64,000 nucleotides of DNA from Bacillota bacterium (GCA_029549985.1 JAKPIB010000017.1:1-64000); one strand, 5' to 3'. Counted from the stretch's first letter, positions 7,665-17,428 are shown. The notes: generated from the letters alone by a model not told the origin. Translations and numbers: made by a program.

Positions 7665-9849
7665 GATCATACCTCCATAGTGCCTGCAAACGCTTGCAGA
7701 GCATGGTATTGCGTTTGGATATCCTATTGTTGTGCACGGCCATGGCCACAGCCTGCTTGGTCCCTATCAGCACAAACACCCTCTTTGCCCTGGTGATGCA
7801 GGTATAGAGCAGGTTGCGCTGCAGCATGATGTAATGCTGGGTGGTGAGCGGTGCAACGACGATGGGGTACTCGCTCCCCTGGCTTTTATGGACCGTGCAT
7901 GCATAGGCCAGCACGATCTCGTCCAGCTCCGTATAGTCATATTCCACGCTTCTTGAGTCAAAGGATATACTGACGGTCTTGTCCTCCAGGTTGATGTCCT
8001 CTATAAACCCGATATCACCGTTGAAAACGTTTTTGTCGTAGTTGTTCTTTATCTGCATGACCTTGTCACCCAGCCGGTACACGGTCCCGCCATACCTGAC
8101 CGATGCCCTGTCCGACCCGAGCCTTTCCTGCAGGAGCTGGTTGATATTATGAGCCCCTGTGCTTGAGCGAAGCATGGGGCAGAGCACCTGAATGTCCCGG
8201 ACCGGGTCAGCCTTGTAGTACCCAGGCAGCCTTTGGGTCACCAGGGCCACTATCTCCTCGGCTATCCTGTCCGGGTCCTCCTGTTCGATGAAGAAGAAGT
8301 CCCTGTTGCGGCCGCCCTTGAATACAGGCATCCTTCCCTGGTTCACCCGGTGGGCGTTGGTGATGATCATGCTGTCCCTGGCTTGTCTGAATATGCTCGT
8401 CAGCCTGACTACAGCCACGCACTCCGAATCGATGATATCCTTGAGCACGTTTCCCGGACCTACTGACGGCAGCTGGTCCACGTCACCGACCAGGATTACT
8501 ATGGTTTCGTCCCGTATGGCCTTGAGCAGGTTGTACATGAGTATGAGATCCACCATCGAGACCTCGTCAAGGATCAGCACATCGCATTTGACCGGGTTGT
8601 CCATGTTTTTGGTATACCCCTGGCCGGGCTTGTACTCCAGAAGACGGTGGATGGTCTTTGCCTCCATCCCCGTGACCTCGGACATGCGCTTGGCAGCCCT
8701 GCCCGTCGGCGCAGCCAGCAGGATATCAGCGCCGAGGGCCTTGTACAGGGATATGATGCCCAGGGTGGTGAAGGTCTTGCCGGTGCCTGGGCCTCCTGTC
8801 AGGACCATGAACTTGGACCTGCCTGCGGTCAGGATGGCTTCGCGCTGCATTTCGTCATACCTGATCCCGTGCTTTCGCTCTATGGCCGCCAACAGGTCTG
8901 CCCGGTCGCCCCGGGGTACGGCGGATGGGGCGGAGGCTATCTCCCTTATCCTCTTGGCAGTGCCGGTCTCACTGTAGTAAAAGGCCGGCAGGTAGACTGA
9001 ATCATCCTCGTCCGGGATCACCGAGCCCTCCAGGACCATCCTGTCAAGGGCGCGTAAGACCAGGTCCTCCTGGGTCTCAAGGAGCTTCACCGCCTCTTCA
9101 ATGAGCTCCTTTCTGTAGGCAAAGCAGTGGCCGTCATCTGCCATCTGGTTCAGTACATACTGGACGCCTGCCCTGATCCGCTCAAAGGAATCAGGATCAA
9201 AACCCAGGTTTTTAGCTATCTTGTCCGCTGTCCTGAAGCCGATGCCCCAGATGTCGTCCGCCAGCATGAAGGGGTTGGACCTGATCACTTCTATGCTCTC
9301 GTTGCCGTATTGCCTGTAGATCTTCACCCCGTAAACTGTGGATATGCCGTGGGACTGCAGGAAGATCATTATGTTCCTGACCTCCTTCTGCTCCTCCCAG
9401 GCGGCTTTTATCATCTCAAGGCGTTTCTCGCCGATGCCCTCTATGTTGAGCAGCAGATCGGGCTCCTCCTCGATCACCCGCAAGGTGTCCTCCTTGAACT
9501 TCTTTACGATCCGCTTGGCGTAGACGGGGCCTATGCCCTTGATAAGCCCGCTGCCCAGGTATTTTTCTATGCCTGCTGCCGTCGCCGGCATCCGCTCACT
9601 GTATGAGGCAACAACAAACTGCCTGCCGTATTTTGCATCCACCTTCCAGGTGCCTTTAAGCTCAAGCACAGCCCCGGCGTTCACACCGGGCAGGTTGCCC
9701 ACAACGGTTATAAGGTCGGGATAGCCCTTGCTTTTTAGCCTGCAGACTGTGAATCCATTCTCCTCGTTTACGAATGTGATGCGTTCTACCACGCCCGACA
9801 AGCTGGTCATTGCATATGGATTGTCCCTGGTATCGTCCTTTACCTGCAA
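7651..9849 (-). CDS. recD2: RecD2-type ATP-dependent DNA helicase
   Basis: 732 aa, superfamily 1B 5'-3' helicase of the RecD2/YrrC group, found in bacteria independently of RecBC. It has an N-terminal OB-like domain, tandem helix-hairpin-helix segments (about 95-210), Walker A TGGPGTGKT at 351-359, Walker B LILDEVSMVD near 425 and a C-terminal UvrD-like motif with YACTVHKSQGSE. The start appears to be TTG at 9849 with GAGGAG 10 bases upstream. It plays a role in DNA repair and replication-fork maintenance. Confidence 0.93.
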   Translation of the reverse strand: MQVKDDTRDNPYAMTSLSGVVERITFVNEENGFTVCRLKSKGYPDLITVVGNLPGVNAGAVLELKGTWKVDAKYGRQFVVASYSERMPATAAGIEKYLGSGLIKGIGPVYAKRIVKKFKEDTLRVIEEEPDLLLNIEGIGEKRLEMIKAAWEEQKEVRNIMIFLQSHGISTVYGVKIYRQYGNESIEVIRSNPFMLADDIWGIGFRTADKIAKNLGFDPDSFERIRAGVQYVLNQMADDGHCFAYRKELIEEAVKLLETQEDLVLRALDRMVLEGSVIPDEDDSVYLPAFYYSETGTAKRIREIASAPSAVPRGDRADLLAAIERKHGIRYDEMQREAILTAGRSKFMVLTGGPGTGKTFTTLGIISLYKALGADILLAAPTGRAAKRMSEVTGMEAKTIHRLLEYKPGQGYTKNMDNPVKCDVLILDEVSMVDLILMYNLLKAIRDETIVILVGDVDQLPSVGPGNVLKDIIDSECVAVVRLTSIFRQARDSMIITNAHRVNQGRMPVFKGGRNRDFFFIEQEDPDRIAEEIVALVTQRLPGYYKADPVRDIQVLCPMLRSSTGAHNINQLLQERLGSDRASVRYGGTVYRLGDKVMQIKNNYDKNVFNGDIGFIEDINLEDKTVSISFDSRSVEYDYTELDEIVLAYACTVHKSQGSEYPIVVAPLTTQHYIMLQRNLLYTCITRAKRVFVLIGTKQAVAMAVHNNRISKRNTMLCKRLQALWRYDHVRL

Positions 9850-9882
9850 AAGGTATCCACTCCTCAGGTGATCCTTTTTGGT

Positions 9883-10872
9883 TTATCGCCCCGCCCCGTC
9901 TGATTGTGTCCATTGGATCCTGGTCCTGGACAGAAGCATGCTGTCGCATTCTTCGACTGTCGTCCAGGAAGGTGCCATGATATACAGCACTATGGTCGCC
10001 TTGAACTCCTCGAAATACCTGGCATAGGCCCTTCCCCTCAAGGTCACGGCGTAAAACTCCTCAAGGCCGGCCTTGTCCTTTTGCCTGATGAAGGGCTTGC
10101 CATACTGGAGATAGGCCTGATGGAACTCCTTGTATTCGTGCACCGGACTGCTGGTCCTGATATTGGAGTCGATACGGACCCAGCCGGAGAAGCCTGCATA
10201 TTCCACATCGTACTCTATCAGGGCATCGGTACTTTTGAAAAGAAGCTTGTCCCCTGGACAGCCCAGGGAAGAAAGCACAAGGTAAAGCTGGTCGTATTCC
10301 GGCACCTTTGCCAGCTCTGTGGTATTTACCGTGCCGTCTTTGTTGAAGCCAAACCGCCTTGTCCCGTCCTCCGGCTTAATTATGTAGCCCCCATAAAAGC
10401 TGCTGAAATACGGGGAGATCGGGTCATAGTAGACCGAGCTTCCCTTGAAGTGGTCATAGTGGCCAAAGGAGTAGAGCACGGTAAACCGCACATCCTCGCC
10501 TAAATACCTGGACATGCCCTCATCGTCATTGAATGTGATCACAATGGGATACCAGTCGCTTTTCAGGGTCGATATCCCACCAGGGATCCTGAGCCTTATG
10601 CCCTCCTGCTTCAATACGCTTCTCTGGTAGCAAAGCAGGCTGTAAGGAGCCATAACGGCCAGGCTTCTGGCCATGGATGAAAGGGGCGAGAGCAAAAATG
10701 CCACTAGGGCAGCTGCAAGCAGCAGCTTCCTCAACAATCCTTTTCCCTTCATATTACGGCGTCTGCCTCTCATGGTCCGGTGCCTGCCTTTCCTGACAGA
10801 GTTTCCGGCTTTTCCGGCGGGGCTTCCGGCCCTCCTGGCACGGCCCCCTCTCCTCCTGTGCCTGCCTTTCAT
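9883..10872 (-). CDS. Unknown membrane-anchored or secreted protein with an Arg-rich N-terminus
   Basis: 329 aa, family not recognised. Residues 1-48 are extremely basic (about 20 Arg/Lys), with a repeated KGRHR motif. A single hydrophobic segment follows (about 49-65), then an extracellular domain of some 260 residues rich in Tyr, Phe and Asp. The ATG overlaps the stop of the upstream hydrolase by four bases (ATGA), which supports this start and translational coupling. Internal methionines at 34 and 41 would give an ordinary signal peptide instead. The 12-base repeat TGCCTGCCTTTC (plus-strand reading) occurs twice in the basic tract. No function is proposed. Confidence 0.6.
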   Translation of the reverse strand: MKGRHRRRGGRARRAGSPAGKAGNSVRKGRHRTMRGRRRNMKGKGLLRKLLLAAALVAFLLSPLSSMARSLAVMAPYSLLCYQRSVLKQEGIRLRIPGGISTLKSDWYPIVITFNDDEGMSRYLGEDVRFTVLYSFGHYDHFKGSSVYYDPISPYFSSFYGGYIIKPEDGTRRFGFNKDGTVNTTELAKVPEYDQLYLVLSSLGCPGDKLLFKSTDALIEYDVEYAGFSGWVRIDSNIRTSSPVHEYKEFHQAYLQYGKPFIRQKDKAGLEEFYAVTLRGRAYARYFEEFKATIVLYIMAPSWTTVEECDSMLLSRTRIQWTQSDGAGR

Positions 10873-11834
10873 GTGGCCGCTCTGCCGGGCTCCTGCGTCA
10901 CGTACTGCTCAAGGAAATCCACAAGGGCCTTTCTATAGCCTTCAGGATCTGCTGCCAATGCTCTGGCATGGCCTGCGCCGGGCACCAGACATACAGCCTT
11001 CGGCTCCGGCTTGGCTTCATGCAGGGCTATTCCCATGGCTGTAGGCACATAATCGTCCGCATCTCCATGGATGAAGAGCACGGGTTTTTCTATATTTTTA
11101 ACCGCCTCAAGGCAATCGACATCGTTTATGTCAAAGCCTGCCCAGAGCCTGATGATATGTCTGACCATCCCCATTATCGGTAATAGGAGGGTGCCGTATT
11201 CTACCTTCAGGCGATACAGCAGCTGGTCCCGGATCCTGGTATAAGGACAGTCGACCACGTAAAAGTCAGCCTTGTCCTCCATGCCGGCATACAGCAGTGT
11301 TATGGCAGAGCCCATGGACTCTCCGTGTATGCCCAGCCTGCCCTTGAAGCCCTTATTTTCCTCAAGCCAGTCCACAACCGCCTTCAGGTCATGCTTTTCA
11401 TAATGCCCGTAGGAGGTATGCCTGCCTCCGCTGCTGCCATGACGGCGGTGGTCATATATCAGGCAGTTGTAACCTATATCATAAAACAGCCTTGCGTATT
11501 TTACCGAGGTGAGATGAGATACTGTGACACCGTGGGAAAACACGACAGTACCGGCGGAGGGCCCCTTTACCGGTATATACTCGGCATACAGGCTGTAGCC
11601 AAAGGGTGACTTTATGTAAAATGCCTCCTTCTCAAGCTGTTCATACCACCCTATGCCCGATACTTCACCCATCTCCCGCATGTGATCCAGGATGGCCCTG
11701 TCGCTTGAAACCCTGATATTGATGACTTTGTTTGCAAAATACAGGGATATGGCAGTCAGGATGAGAAGAAATGCTGCTATAACTCCGACAACAGCATATA
11801 AAGGTCCGTTCAAACCCCTCACTCCTTTTAGCAT
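10869..11834 (-). CDS. Alpha/beta hydrolase with an N-terminal membrane anchor
   Basis: 321 aa. A hydrophobic helix at about 12-34 is followed by a serine-hydrolase domain. The oxyanion region is FSHGVT (99-104), the nucleophile Ser173 is in HGESMGS, the acid is likely Asp258 or Asp261 in HGDADDYVP, and the catalytic His289 is in GAGHARA. It resembles the YqkD/bem46-like extracellular or membrane-bound hydrolases. The substrate is unknown. It is translationally coupled to the downstream Arg-rich protein, so the two may work together at the cell surface. Confidence 0.8.
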   Translation of the reverse strand: MLKGVRGLNGPLYAVVGVIAAFLLILTAISLYFANKVINIRVSSDRAILDHMREMGEVSGIGWYEQLEKEAFYIKSPFGYSLYAEYIPVKGPSAGTVVFSHGVTVSHLTSVKYARLFYDIGYNCLIYDHRRHGSSGGRHTSYGHYEKHDLKAVVDWLEENKGFKGRLGIHGESMGSAITLLYAGMEDKADFYVVDCPYTRIRDQLLYRLKVEYGTLLLPIMGMVRHIIRLWAGFDINDVDCLEAVKNIEKPVLFIHGDADDYVPTAMGIALHEAKPEPKAVCLVPGAGHARALAADPEGYRKALVDFLEQYVTQEPGRAAT

Positions 11835-11866
11835 GCTGACAAAGCTATACGCTTATGCTTATTATA

Positions 11867-12676
11867 TCACATCCTGGCAATTATTAGATTGCCTGACTCA
11901 TACCTTTTAAGGCCCCTGTAGAAAAACACATATGCAAAGCAGCAGTAGGCTGCTGATACTGTGAGAAGCAGCAAAAGCAAGCCTGGGCTGAAGTGCCGGG
12001 CAAGCTTGAGCGGGATGTGCACGATGAAGGATGCAGGTATGACAGACAGCATCAGCACCCTGACCACTCCGCGATATATGCCCTCGGGATATATGCAAAA
12101 GTTGATCACGAACTCCAGAGCCATGCTGCCTATAAGGGATGCATCGCCCAGATAGAAGGTCATGGTATGGGCTGTTACTGATATCGCTGTCATCAGAAGC
12201 CCGCCGATCGCTATACCAAGCAGGAACATGGACCATGCCTGCGCATCTCCGCCATGTGTCAAGGCCATGAGGATAAAGCCGTACAGGAAATCACCCCAGG
12301 CAGTCAGGCTGGTTTTGGAACACAGCAGGCTGACCAGCACATCCTTGGGCTGGAGCAGGAATGTATCCAGCTCGCCGGATACTATTATCCTCGTTATGCT
12401 GTTCATGTTGGCGAACAATATATGGGAAGCACCAAAGGCAGAGGAGCAAAGGGCCCATATGAACATCACGTCATTGAAGTCATAGCCTCCGATGCGGCCT
12501 CCTATCTGGGAAAAAGCAATATACCAGAAAAAAACGAAGGAACAGTTGTTAAGCGCCATACCAAAGGCCTGGAGCAGGAAGCTGGCGCGATACTCCAGGG
12601 CTGAAGCCAGGTTGACCTTGAAATACAGACCGATAAGCCTGAACACATTCATTGCTCTAACGACATGCTTATGCAT
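11867..12676 (-). CDS. ABC-2 type transporter permease (second subunit)
   Basis: 269 aa with about six membrane helices, of the ABC2_membrane_6 (DUF990-like) group. The region GELDTFLLQPKDVLVSLL is the cytoplasmic coupling stretch typical of this group (compare SGSIAYQLNRPYHY in the partner). The true start is at 12676, behind GAGGAGGGAG; a longer open frame to 12883 overlaps the neighbouring gene and has no site. It lies 11 bases downstream of its partner permease, in an exporter operon of ATPase, permease and permease. Confidence 0.85.
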   Translation of the reverse strand: MHKHVVRAMNVFRLIGLYFKVNLASALEYRASFLLQAFGMALNNCSFVFFWYIAFSQIGGRIGGYDFNDVMFIWALCSSAFGASHILFANMNSITRIIVSGELDTFLLQPKDVLVSLLCSKTSLTAWGDFLYGFILMALTHGGDAQAWSMFLLGIAIGGLLMTAISVTAHTMTFYLGDASLIGSMALEFVINFCIYPEGIYRGVVRVLMLSVIPASFIVHIPLKLARHFSPGLLLLLLTVSAAYCCFAYVFFYRGLKRYESGNLIIARM

Positions 12677-12687
12677 ATTCTCCCTCC

Positions 12688-13479
12688 TCAGCCCCCGTGG
12701 GCCTGTATGCCCTTGACACCATAGCTGTACATGCCCAGTGACATGAGTATGGATACAAGCGCCCAGACAAGCTGCACCGGTATCACCTGCCAGAACAGGT
12801 CCCAGCTGAAGGCTACCACCAGCCTTGCAGGTGCCCAGGCGACGTATGAAAACGGAAGATACAGCGCTATGCTTTGAAGCCACTTGGGCAAAAACTCAAC
12901 AGGTATGAACATCCCAAGCATGAATACAAGCTTTTGGTAAATAAGGTAGAACGCAAAGTTCTCCTCAAGCCTGAAGGCAGTCAGGCCAAGGGTGATCATG
13001 AAAAAGAAGTTTATGATTATACCCAGGAAGACGCTGATAAGTGCAAAGGGCAGGCTTGCAAAGCTGAATCCCGGTATAGGACCTGCCATTATAAGCCCGA
13101 GAATGATTGCCAGGATACCGTATATGACCAGGTTGAATACCATGTTGCCCAGGGCGTTGAAAAACTGGAACATCACATAATGGTAAGGCCTGTTGAGCTG
13201 ATAGGCTATGCTTCCGGACTTGACATCATCATTCATCTGATTGTAAACTCCGCTCCTGCAGCCGAATACCACTAGCTCTGTGATACAAAGGTACCAGATC
13301 ATCTGGGTCAGGGAATAGCCGGTCACCTCTCCACCCTTGTAGATAGCCCGCCAAAGGTTGAAAAACACGAATATGAACAGGGAATAGAACAGCAGCCCGC
13401 CCAATGCGCTGCTCCTGTATGCTATCACATTTTGAAGGCTTATGCGTGTCACAACAAGGTATTTACGAAGCTTTGCCAT
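12688..13479 (-). CDS. ABC-2 type transporter permease (first subunit)
   Basis: 263 aa, six predicted membrane helices, same ABC-2 subgroup as its downstream neighbour. The two probably form a heterodimeric membrane channel driven by the ATPase encoded just upstream. The start ATG at 13479 is preferred because an imperfect GGCAGGTGATC ribosome site precedes it; a GTG at 13488 overlapping the ATPase stop (GTGA) is an alternative. The substrate is unknown; related systems export lipids, peptides or antibiotics. Confidence 0.85.
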   Translation of the reverse strand: MAKLRKYLVVTRISLQNVIAYRSSALGGLLFYSLFIFVFFNLWRAIYKGGEVTGYSLTQMIWYLCITELVVFGCRSGVYNQMNDDVKSGSIAYQLNRPYHYVMFQFFNALGNMVFNLVIYGILAIILGLIMAGPIPGFSFASLPFALISVFLGIIINFFFMITLGLTAFRLEENFAFYLIYQKLVFMLGMFIPVEFLPKWLQSIALYLPFSYVAWAPARLVVAFSWDLFWQVIPVQLVWALVSILMSLGMYSYGVKGIQAHGG

Positions 13480-13484
13480 ATGGA

Positions 13485-14486
13485 TCACCTGCCTCCGCCC
13501 AAGCTCTGTCCCCCGCCTTCGAATATGGAGGCTATGATATCCTCCATAGGCGGATCCTCCACGGTAATGTCAGCCACGCCGCCCTGGGCTATCAGCCAGC
13601 GCATCGCCTCGTCAATGGAGCATACCCGGGTATCAACAGAAAGCCTGGCACCCAGCCTGCCGGATTTCTCCAGCGTTATGCCGTCGATCTCCTTCAGCTT
13701 GTACTCGCCTGTAAAGCGCACTGCTATTATCTTGCGGTTCATATAATCATACTTGAGCTTTTTGACAGGCTCATCGAGTATTATCCGGCCATGGTCTATC
13801 ACTATCGCTCTGCGGCATAGCTGCTCCATGTCACCGGTATCATGGCTGGTAAGGAATATGGTGGTGCCCTGCTCCCGGTTCATCTGCAGTATCAGCTCGC
13901 GTATCCTGTGCTTTGCCACTACATCCAGCCCGATGGTTGGTTCATCAAGGAAAAGTATGTCCGGCGAGTGCAGCAGGGACGCAGCAACCTCACAACGGAT
14001 GCGCTGGCCCAGTGAAAGCTTTCGCACCGGCGTTTTGAGCAGATCGCCGATCTCAAAGCGCTCCGCCAGTTCATCTATCCGCTTCTTCAGCACAGCCTTC
14101 TCAATATCGTAAATGGCCCCCAGCAGGACAAAGCTGTCCATTGGCGGCAGGTGGAACCAAAGCTGGGACTTCTGGCCAAAAACCGTCCCGATCCTGTAAG
14201 ACAGCCTGCGCCGCTGGGTGGCCGGATCCATGCCCAGCACCGACAGCCTGCCGCTCGAAGGATGCAGTATTCCCGTAAGCATTTTTATGGTAGTCGATTT
14301 GCCTGCACCGTTGGGGCCGATAAAGGCAAGTATTTCGCCCTGCTCTACAGTAAAGCTTATGTTGTCGACAGCCTTTACCTCCTTGTACACAGGCCTTGTC
14401 AGCGCACGGAAGGAGGCTTTGAGCCCCTCCTCCTTTATGCGGGTGCGATACAGCTTGCAAAGTCCCTCGACCTCTATAGCAGCCAC
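13485..14486 (-). CDS. ABC exporter ATP-binding protein
   Basis: 333 aa. Walker A GPNGAGKST is at 57-65, the signature is LSLGQR near 157, and Walker B/D-loop FLDEPTIGLD follows. A ~20-residue insertion before the first strand (KEEGLKASFRALTRPVYKEVKA) is typical of ATPases that pair with two DUF990-type permeases. A C-terminal regulatory extension of about 90 residues is present. It is the first gene of the three-gene exporter operon. Confidence 0.9.
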   Translation of the reverse strand: MAAIEVEGLCKLYRTRIKEEGLKASFRALTRPVYKEVKAVDNISFTVEQGEILAFIGPNGAGKSTTIKMLTGILHPSSGRLSVLGMDPATQRRRLSYRIGTVFGQKSQLWFHLPPMDSFVLLGAIYDIEKAVLKKRIDELAERFEIGDLLKTPVRKLSLGQRIRCEVAASLLHSPDILFLDEPTIGLDVVAKHRIRELILQMNREQGTTIFLTSHDTGDMEQLCRRAIVIDHGRIILDEPVKKLKYDYMNRKIIAVRFTGEYKLKEIDGITLEKSGRLGARLSVDTRVCSIDEAMRWLIAQGGVADITVEDPPMEDIIASIFEGGGQSLGGGR

Positions 14487-14575
14487 GAGTCATCACCCCT
14501 ACTGAAATAGAAGTTGATATTTTTAATACGATACCACTTAATCCGGAACATTTCAAGAAAATTTTGTAAATAAAA

Positions 14576-14600
14576 AGGCCTTCTTTTTTAAAGAAGGCCT
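14576..14600 (-). terminator. Terminator after the 108-aa membrane protein gene
   Basis: A perfect 10-bp stem (14576-14585 with 14591-14600) and a 5-base loop, followed on the minus strand by TTTTTATTT. Confidence 0.85.
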
Positions 14601-14627
14601 GCATGATATTTGCTTAGGTTTTCGGTA

Positions 14628-14954
14628 TCAATCGCTTTGCTTTTGCTGATTGAGACCCTTTACCAGGTATAGGAGGAATAAAATCATGCCTATGGTGCTC
14701 AAGACAAATGCGGGCAGGTCAAAAAGCTGAAGCATGATACCCAACCGTTCTGTCCCGATCCTGGTGATATTCCTCTGTATATAGATATTACCTGCATATG
14801 AGCTTATGAGACTGGCGATATTGGCAAGCAGTGAAAATATGAAGAAAAAGAGCCCGCCCTTGTAGCAATAGTGCTTCCTGTAGCCTATGCCACAGACTAT
14901 GGCCCCTACTGCCAGAAAACTAAGAGTAATCAACTGGATGAAAGTCCGAATCAA
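14628..14954 (-). CDS. Small hypothetical membrane protein
   Basis: 108 aa with three predicted membrane helices (about 5-27, 33-56, 77-102). Family not recognised. It starts with TTG at 14954, with a GGGGG ribosome site seven bases upstream, and ends just before a strong terminator. It lies 41 bases after the VOC-family gene and may be the last gene of that transcript. Confidence 0.6.
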   Translation of the reverse strand: MIRTFIQLITLSFLAVGAIVCGIGYRKHYCYKGGLFFFIFSLLANIASLISSYAGNIYIQRNITRIGTERLGIMLQLFDLPAFVLSTIGMILFLLYLVKGLNQQKQSD

Positions 14955-14995
14955 TGGATAACCCCCTGTCAGTTTTGTCCGATCATTATATTATA

Positions 14996-15442
14996 TCAAT
15001 CGTTTTCCAGCAGCTCCAAAATGAGGCCCAGCTTGTCTGCGCCGTCTATATAAGCATAGCGGCCGCCGGTATATTCACCCTTTTGAACAAGGGGCATACC
15101 CTTGCTATCCAGGAATGCGACCGCATCCTTCATGCCCTTTACATTAAAGGCTATATGATGGATGCCCTCGCCGTGCTTGTCAAGGAACTCCCGCCAGGTG
15201 CTCGGGTACTCATCGGGCTCGATCAGCTCAAGCTGTATATTGCCCATGTCCATAAAGGCCAGCTTCGCCCTGGCCGGGGTCGATTCGCCCCTGTACTCAG
15301 TCATGGCCTTGTCTACAGCGTCGGTGATCATAACAGGGGGCACATCGATACCGAACACTTCGGCATAATGACGGGCTGTCTTCTCTATGTCCCGCACGAT
15401 CACTCCTACCTGTACCATGATGTTGTTTTGCATCTTATCCAT
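14996..15442 (-). CDS. VOC-superfamily (glyoxalase-like) protein
   Basis: 148 aa, paired beta-alpha-beta-beta-beta modules of the vicinal oxygen chelate fold. Likely metal-ligand positions are VQVGVIVRDIEKT at the start, IQLELIEP in the middle, GIHHIAFNV, and GLILELLE at the end. It resembles methylmalonyl-CoA epimerase-like and glyoxalase I-like members; the substrate is uncertain. Three near ATGs (15451, 15442, 15433) follow overlapping AAGG sites; 15442 is a compromise. It lies 21 bases downstream of the oxidoreductase gene (13 if the first ATG is used). Confidence 0.8.
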   Translation of the reverse strand: MDKMQNNIMVQVGVIVRDIEKTARHYAEVFGIDVPPVMITDAVDKAMTEYRGESTPARAKLAFMDMGNIQLELIEPDEYPSTWREFLDKHGEGIHHIAFNVKGMKDAVAFLDSKGMPLVQKGEYTGGRYAYIDGADKLGLILELLEND

Positions 15443-15463
15443 CCTTACCATCCTTTCTCATAT

Positions 15464-16555
15464 TTATATCCAGGCTTCCACCGGCAGCGGCTCAGGCCTC
15501 TGGCACCCGCTGGCAAGCTCTATATGCCTGCCGCTTGTGGATGCATCGTGGATCGCATGCATTATGTCCAGCACATGATAGGCCATTTCCGCGCTTGCCC
15601 TGTGAGGCCTGTTTGAACTTATCGCAAGGGCCATATCGGCAAGGCCGATGCCCCTGGAGTTTTCCTCAAAGCCATGGGTCAGGGGCATCCGGACCCATTC
15701 AGGCGCATCATGCCTGCGTACAAGCACCGGCCCCCCGAAGGTATTGGGGTCCGGCACGCTCAAGGTACCTTCGCTGCCGTAGATTTCTATCCTTGGAAGC
15801 TGGGCATGCCATACATCAAAGCTCGTTATTATGGTCGCCACAGGGCCGGACTCAAAATCCAGTATGCCCGTCACATGGGTCGGCACCTCCACATCTATCA
15901 CCGTGCCGTATCTGGGCCGGCTGGTTATGGTCCTGTGGTCAAAGGTCTTCCTGGCAGAGCCCGTCACGCGCTTTACCGGGCCCAGCAGGGCTATCAGGGC
16001 CGTCAGGTAATAAGGCCCCATGTCGAACATCGGCCCGCCCCCGACCTTGTAATAGAACTCAGGGTCTGGGTGCCAGCTTTCATGGCCGTGGCAGGTCATG
16101 AAGGCAGTCGCTGCCACCGGCTCCCCTATCCAGCCGTCATCTATCAGCTTGCGGCAGGTCTGCAATCCGGCGCCCAAAAAGGTGTCCGGTGCGGCCCCGG
16201 CTCGCAGGCCTTTTTCCCTGGCTGCCTGGAGAAGCTTATATCCATCCTCCCGGGTCACAGCCAGGGGCTTTTCAGTATATACGTGCTTGCCCGCATTTAT
16301 GGCTGCAAGATTTATGCTGGAATGTACGTGGGGCGTTGTCAGATTGAGGACTATATCGATCTCAGGATCGGAAATAAGCTCCTCGGCTGCAAGGATCTTT
16401 TTGATGCTGTAAGCTTCAGCCGCCCTCCTCGCCCGCTCGGGCACAAGGTCTGATACGGCGGCCACTTCCAGGTTGCCAAAGGTCTTGGTGCAGTTTTTCA
16501 GGTAAATGTCGCTGATGTTGCCGCAGCCAACAATGCCGATCTTCGTCCTGCTCAT
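15464..16555 (-). CDS. Gfo/Idh/MocA family oxidoreductase
   Basis: 363 aa. An N-terminal Rossmann domain with [10 protein letters not shown] binds NAD(P). EKPLAVT carries the conserved lysine of the family near residue 95, and a C-terminal alpha/beta domain with [13 protein letters not shown] is diagnostic. Members oxidise sugars or inositols, or reduce related compounds. The ATG overlaps the ThuA stop by four bases, so the two are translated as a pair; ThuA and Gfo/Idh/MocA proteins often share sugar-utilisation operons. Confidence 0.9.
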   Translation of the reverse strand: MSRTKIGIVGCGNISDIYLKNCTKTFGNLEVAAVSDLVPERARRAAEAYSIKKILAAEELISDPEIDIVLNLTTPHVHSSINLAAINAGKHVYTEKPLAVTREDGYKLLQAAREKGLRAGAAPDTFLGAGLQTCRKLIDDGWIGEPVAATAFMTCHGHESWHPDPEFYYKVGGGPMFDMGPYYLTALIALLGPVKRVTGSARKTFDHRTITSRPRYGTVIDVEVPTHVTGILDFESGPVATIITSFDVWHAQLPRIEIYGSEGTLSVPDPNTFGGPVLVRRHDAPEWVRMPLTHGFEENSRGIGLADMALAISSNRPHRASAEMAYHVLDIMHAIHDASTSGRHIELASGCQRPEPLPVEAWI

Positions 16556-17247
16556 CCTGCCTGCGCCTTCCCGTCAGCGATATCCTTGCCCTCGGCTGCC
16601 CATAGGAAGCCCCGCTCCATAATGGTATAGGGCTGTTTCAGCGCAACTATATCAGCATGGTGGCCCAGTGAGCTGTAGAAGACCCTGCCCTTGCCCCAGC
16701 GCTTGGTCCATACCACGGGCACATCCACCGGCCCGTTGGCTGCGTGGGGCCCGTCCACTATCGGAAACCTTGTGGTGGCTAAAACCTCTATGGCCGGATC
16801 CACATGCATATAATACTGCTCCGTTACTACTTCAAAGTCCTCAATGCCTTCAACAATCGGGCTTGAACCCCGCTTGATGTTGATAGTGTGCCTGACGCCG
16901 TCGTTGCCGGGATGGGCTACCCACTGGCCTCCGGTCATAAACTGCCATTCCACAGCCTCCCTGAAGGAATCGCACATGCCGCCATGGCAGCCTGCAAGCC
17001 CGGTTCCACCGGCTACGGCTTCAAGGACCGGGTTGAGCTGCTCGCTCTTGATCGTGCCCATGGTCCAGACGGGTATGATGAGGTGGAGCTTTTTCAGCTT
17101 TTCCGCGTCAAGAAACGCGTCCAGCGTGTCAGAGACCTCTACCTCAAAATCATTCCTCTCAAGTATCTCCCTGAAGATCTCCGAGACCAGAACGGGTTCA
17201 TGCCCGTCCCAGCCCCCTTGCACGATAAGTGCCCTCCGTTTCATCAA
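16552..17247 (-). CDS. ThuA-domain protein (trehalose-utilisation type)
   Basis: 231 aa, class I glutamine-amidotransferase-like fold. Features are the start [14 protein letters not shown], the elbow region [13 protein letters not shown], and [16 protein letters not shown] at the end, which matches the ThuA family. The precise reaction is not established; ThuA proteins act with oxidoreductases in disaccharide breakdown. It is the first gene of a ThuA, Gfo/Idh/MocA, VOC run. MMKRR gives two close starts. Confidence 0.85.
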   Translation of the reverse strand: MMKRRALIVQGGWDGHEPVLVSEIFREILERNDFEVEVSDTLDAFLDAEKLKKLHLIIPVWTMGTIKSEQLNPVLEAVAGGTGLAGCHGGMCDSFREAVEWQFMTGGQWVAHPGNDGVRHTINIKRGSSPIVEGIEDFEVVTEQYYMHVDPAIEVLATTRFPIVDGPHAANGPVDVPVVWTKRWGKGRVFYSSLGHHADIVALKQPYTIMERGFLWAAEGKDIADGKAQAG

Positions 17248-17347
17248 GATGCCTCCTGTTTTGTTTGGTTTTACTTGCCTGGGCTTCCCCTCTTATTATA
17301 ATACAAGGACGAATATTTACCAGTGGAACTGGCTTTCCCTTAACGAT

Positions 17348-17375
17348 AAAGCCCGGGCATGCCGCCCGGGGCTTT
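17348..17375 (-). terminator. Terminator after the DUF4340 gene
   Basis: A GC-rich stem AAAGCCCGGG (17348-17357) with CCCGGGGCTTT (17365-17375, one bulged G), flanked by A/T-rich sequence. It separates the Gld-like operon from the ThuA operon. Confidence 0.7.
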
Positions 17376-17428
17376 ATATACTTGTCGTACTGCGTCTGGA
17401 GGCCGCGCTGGTCTTATCGACCGCTGGT

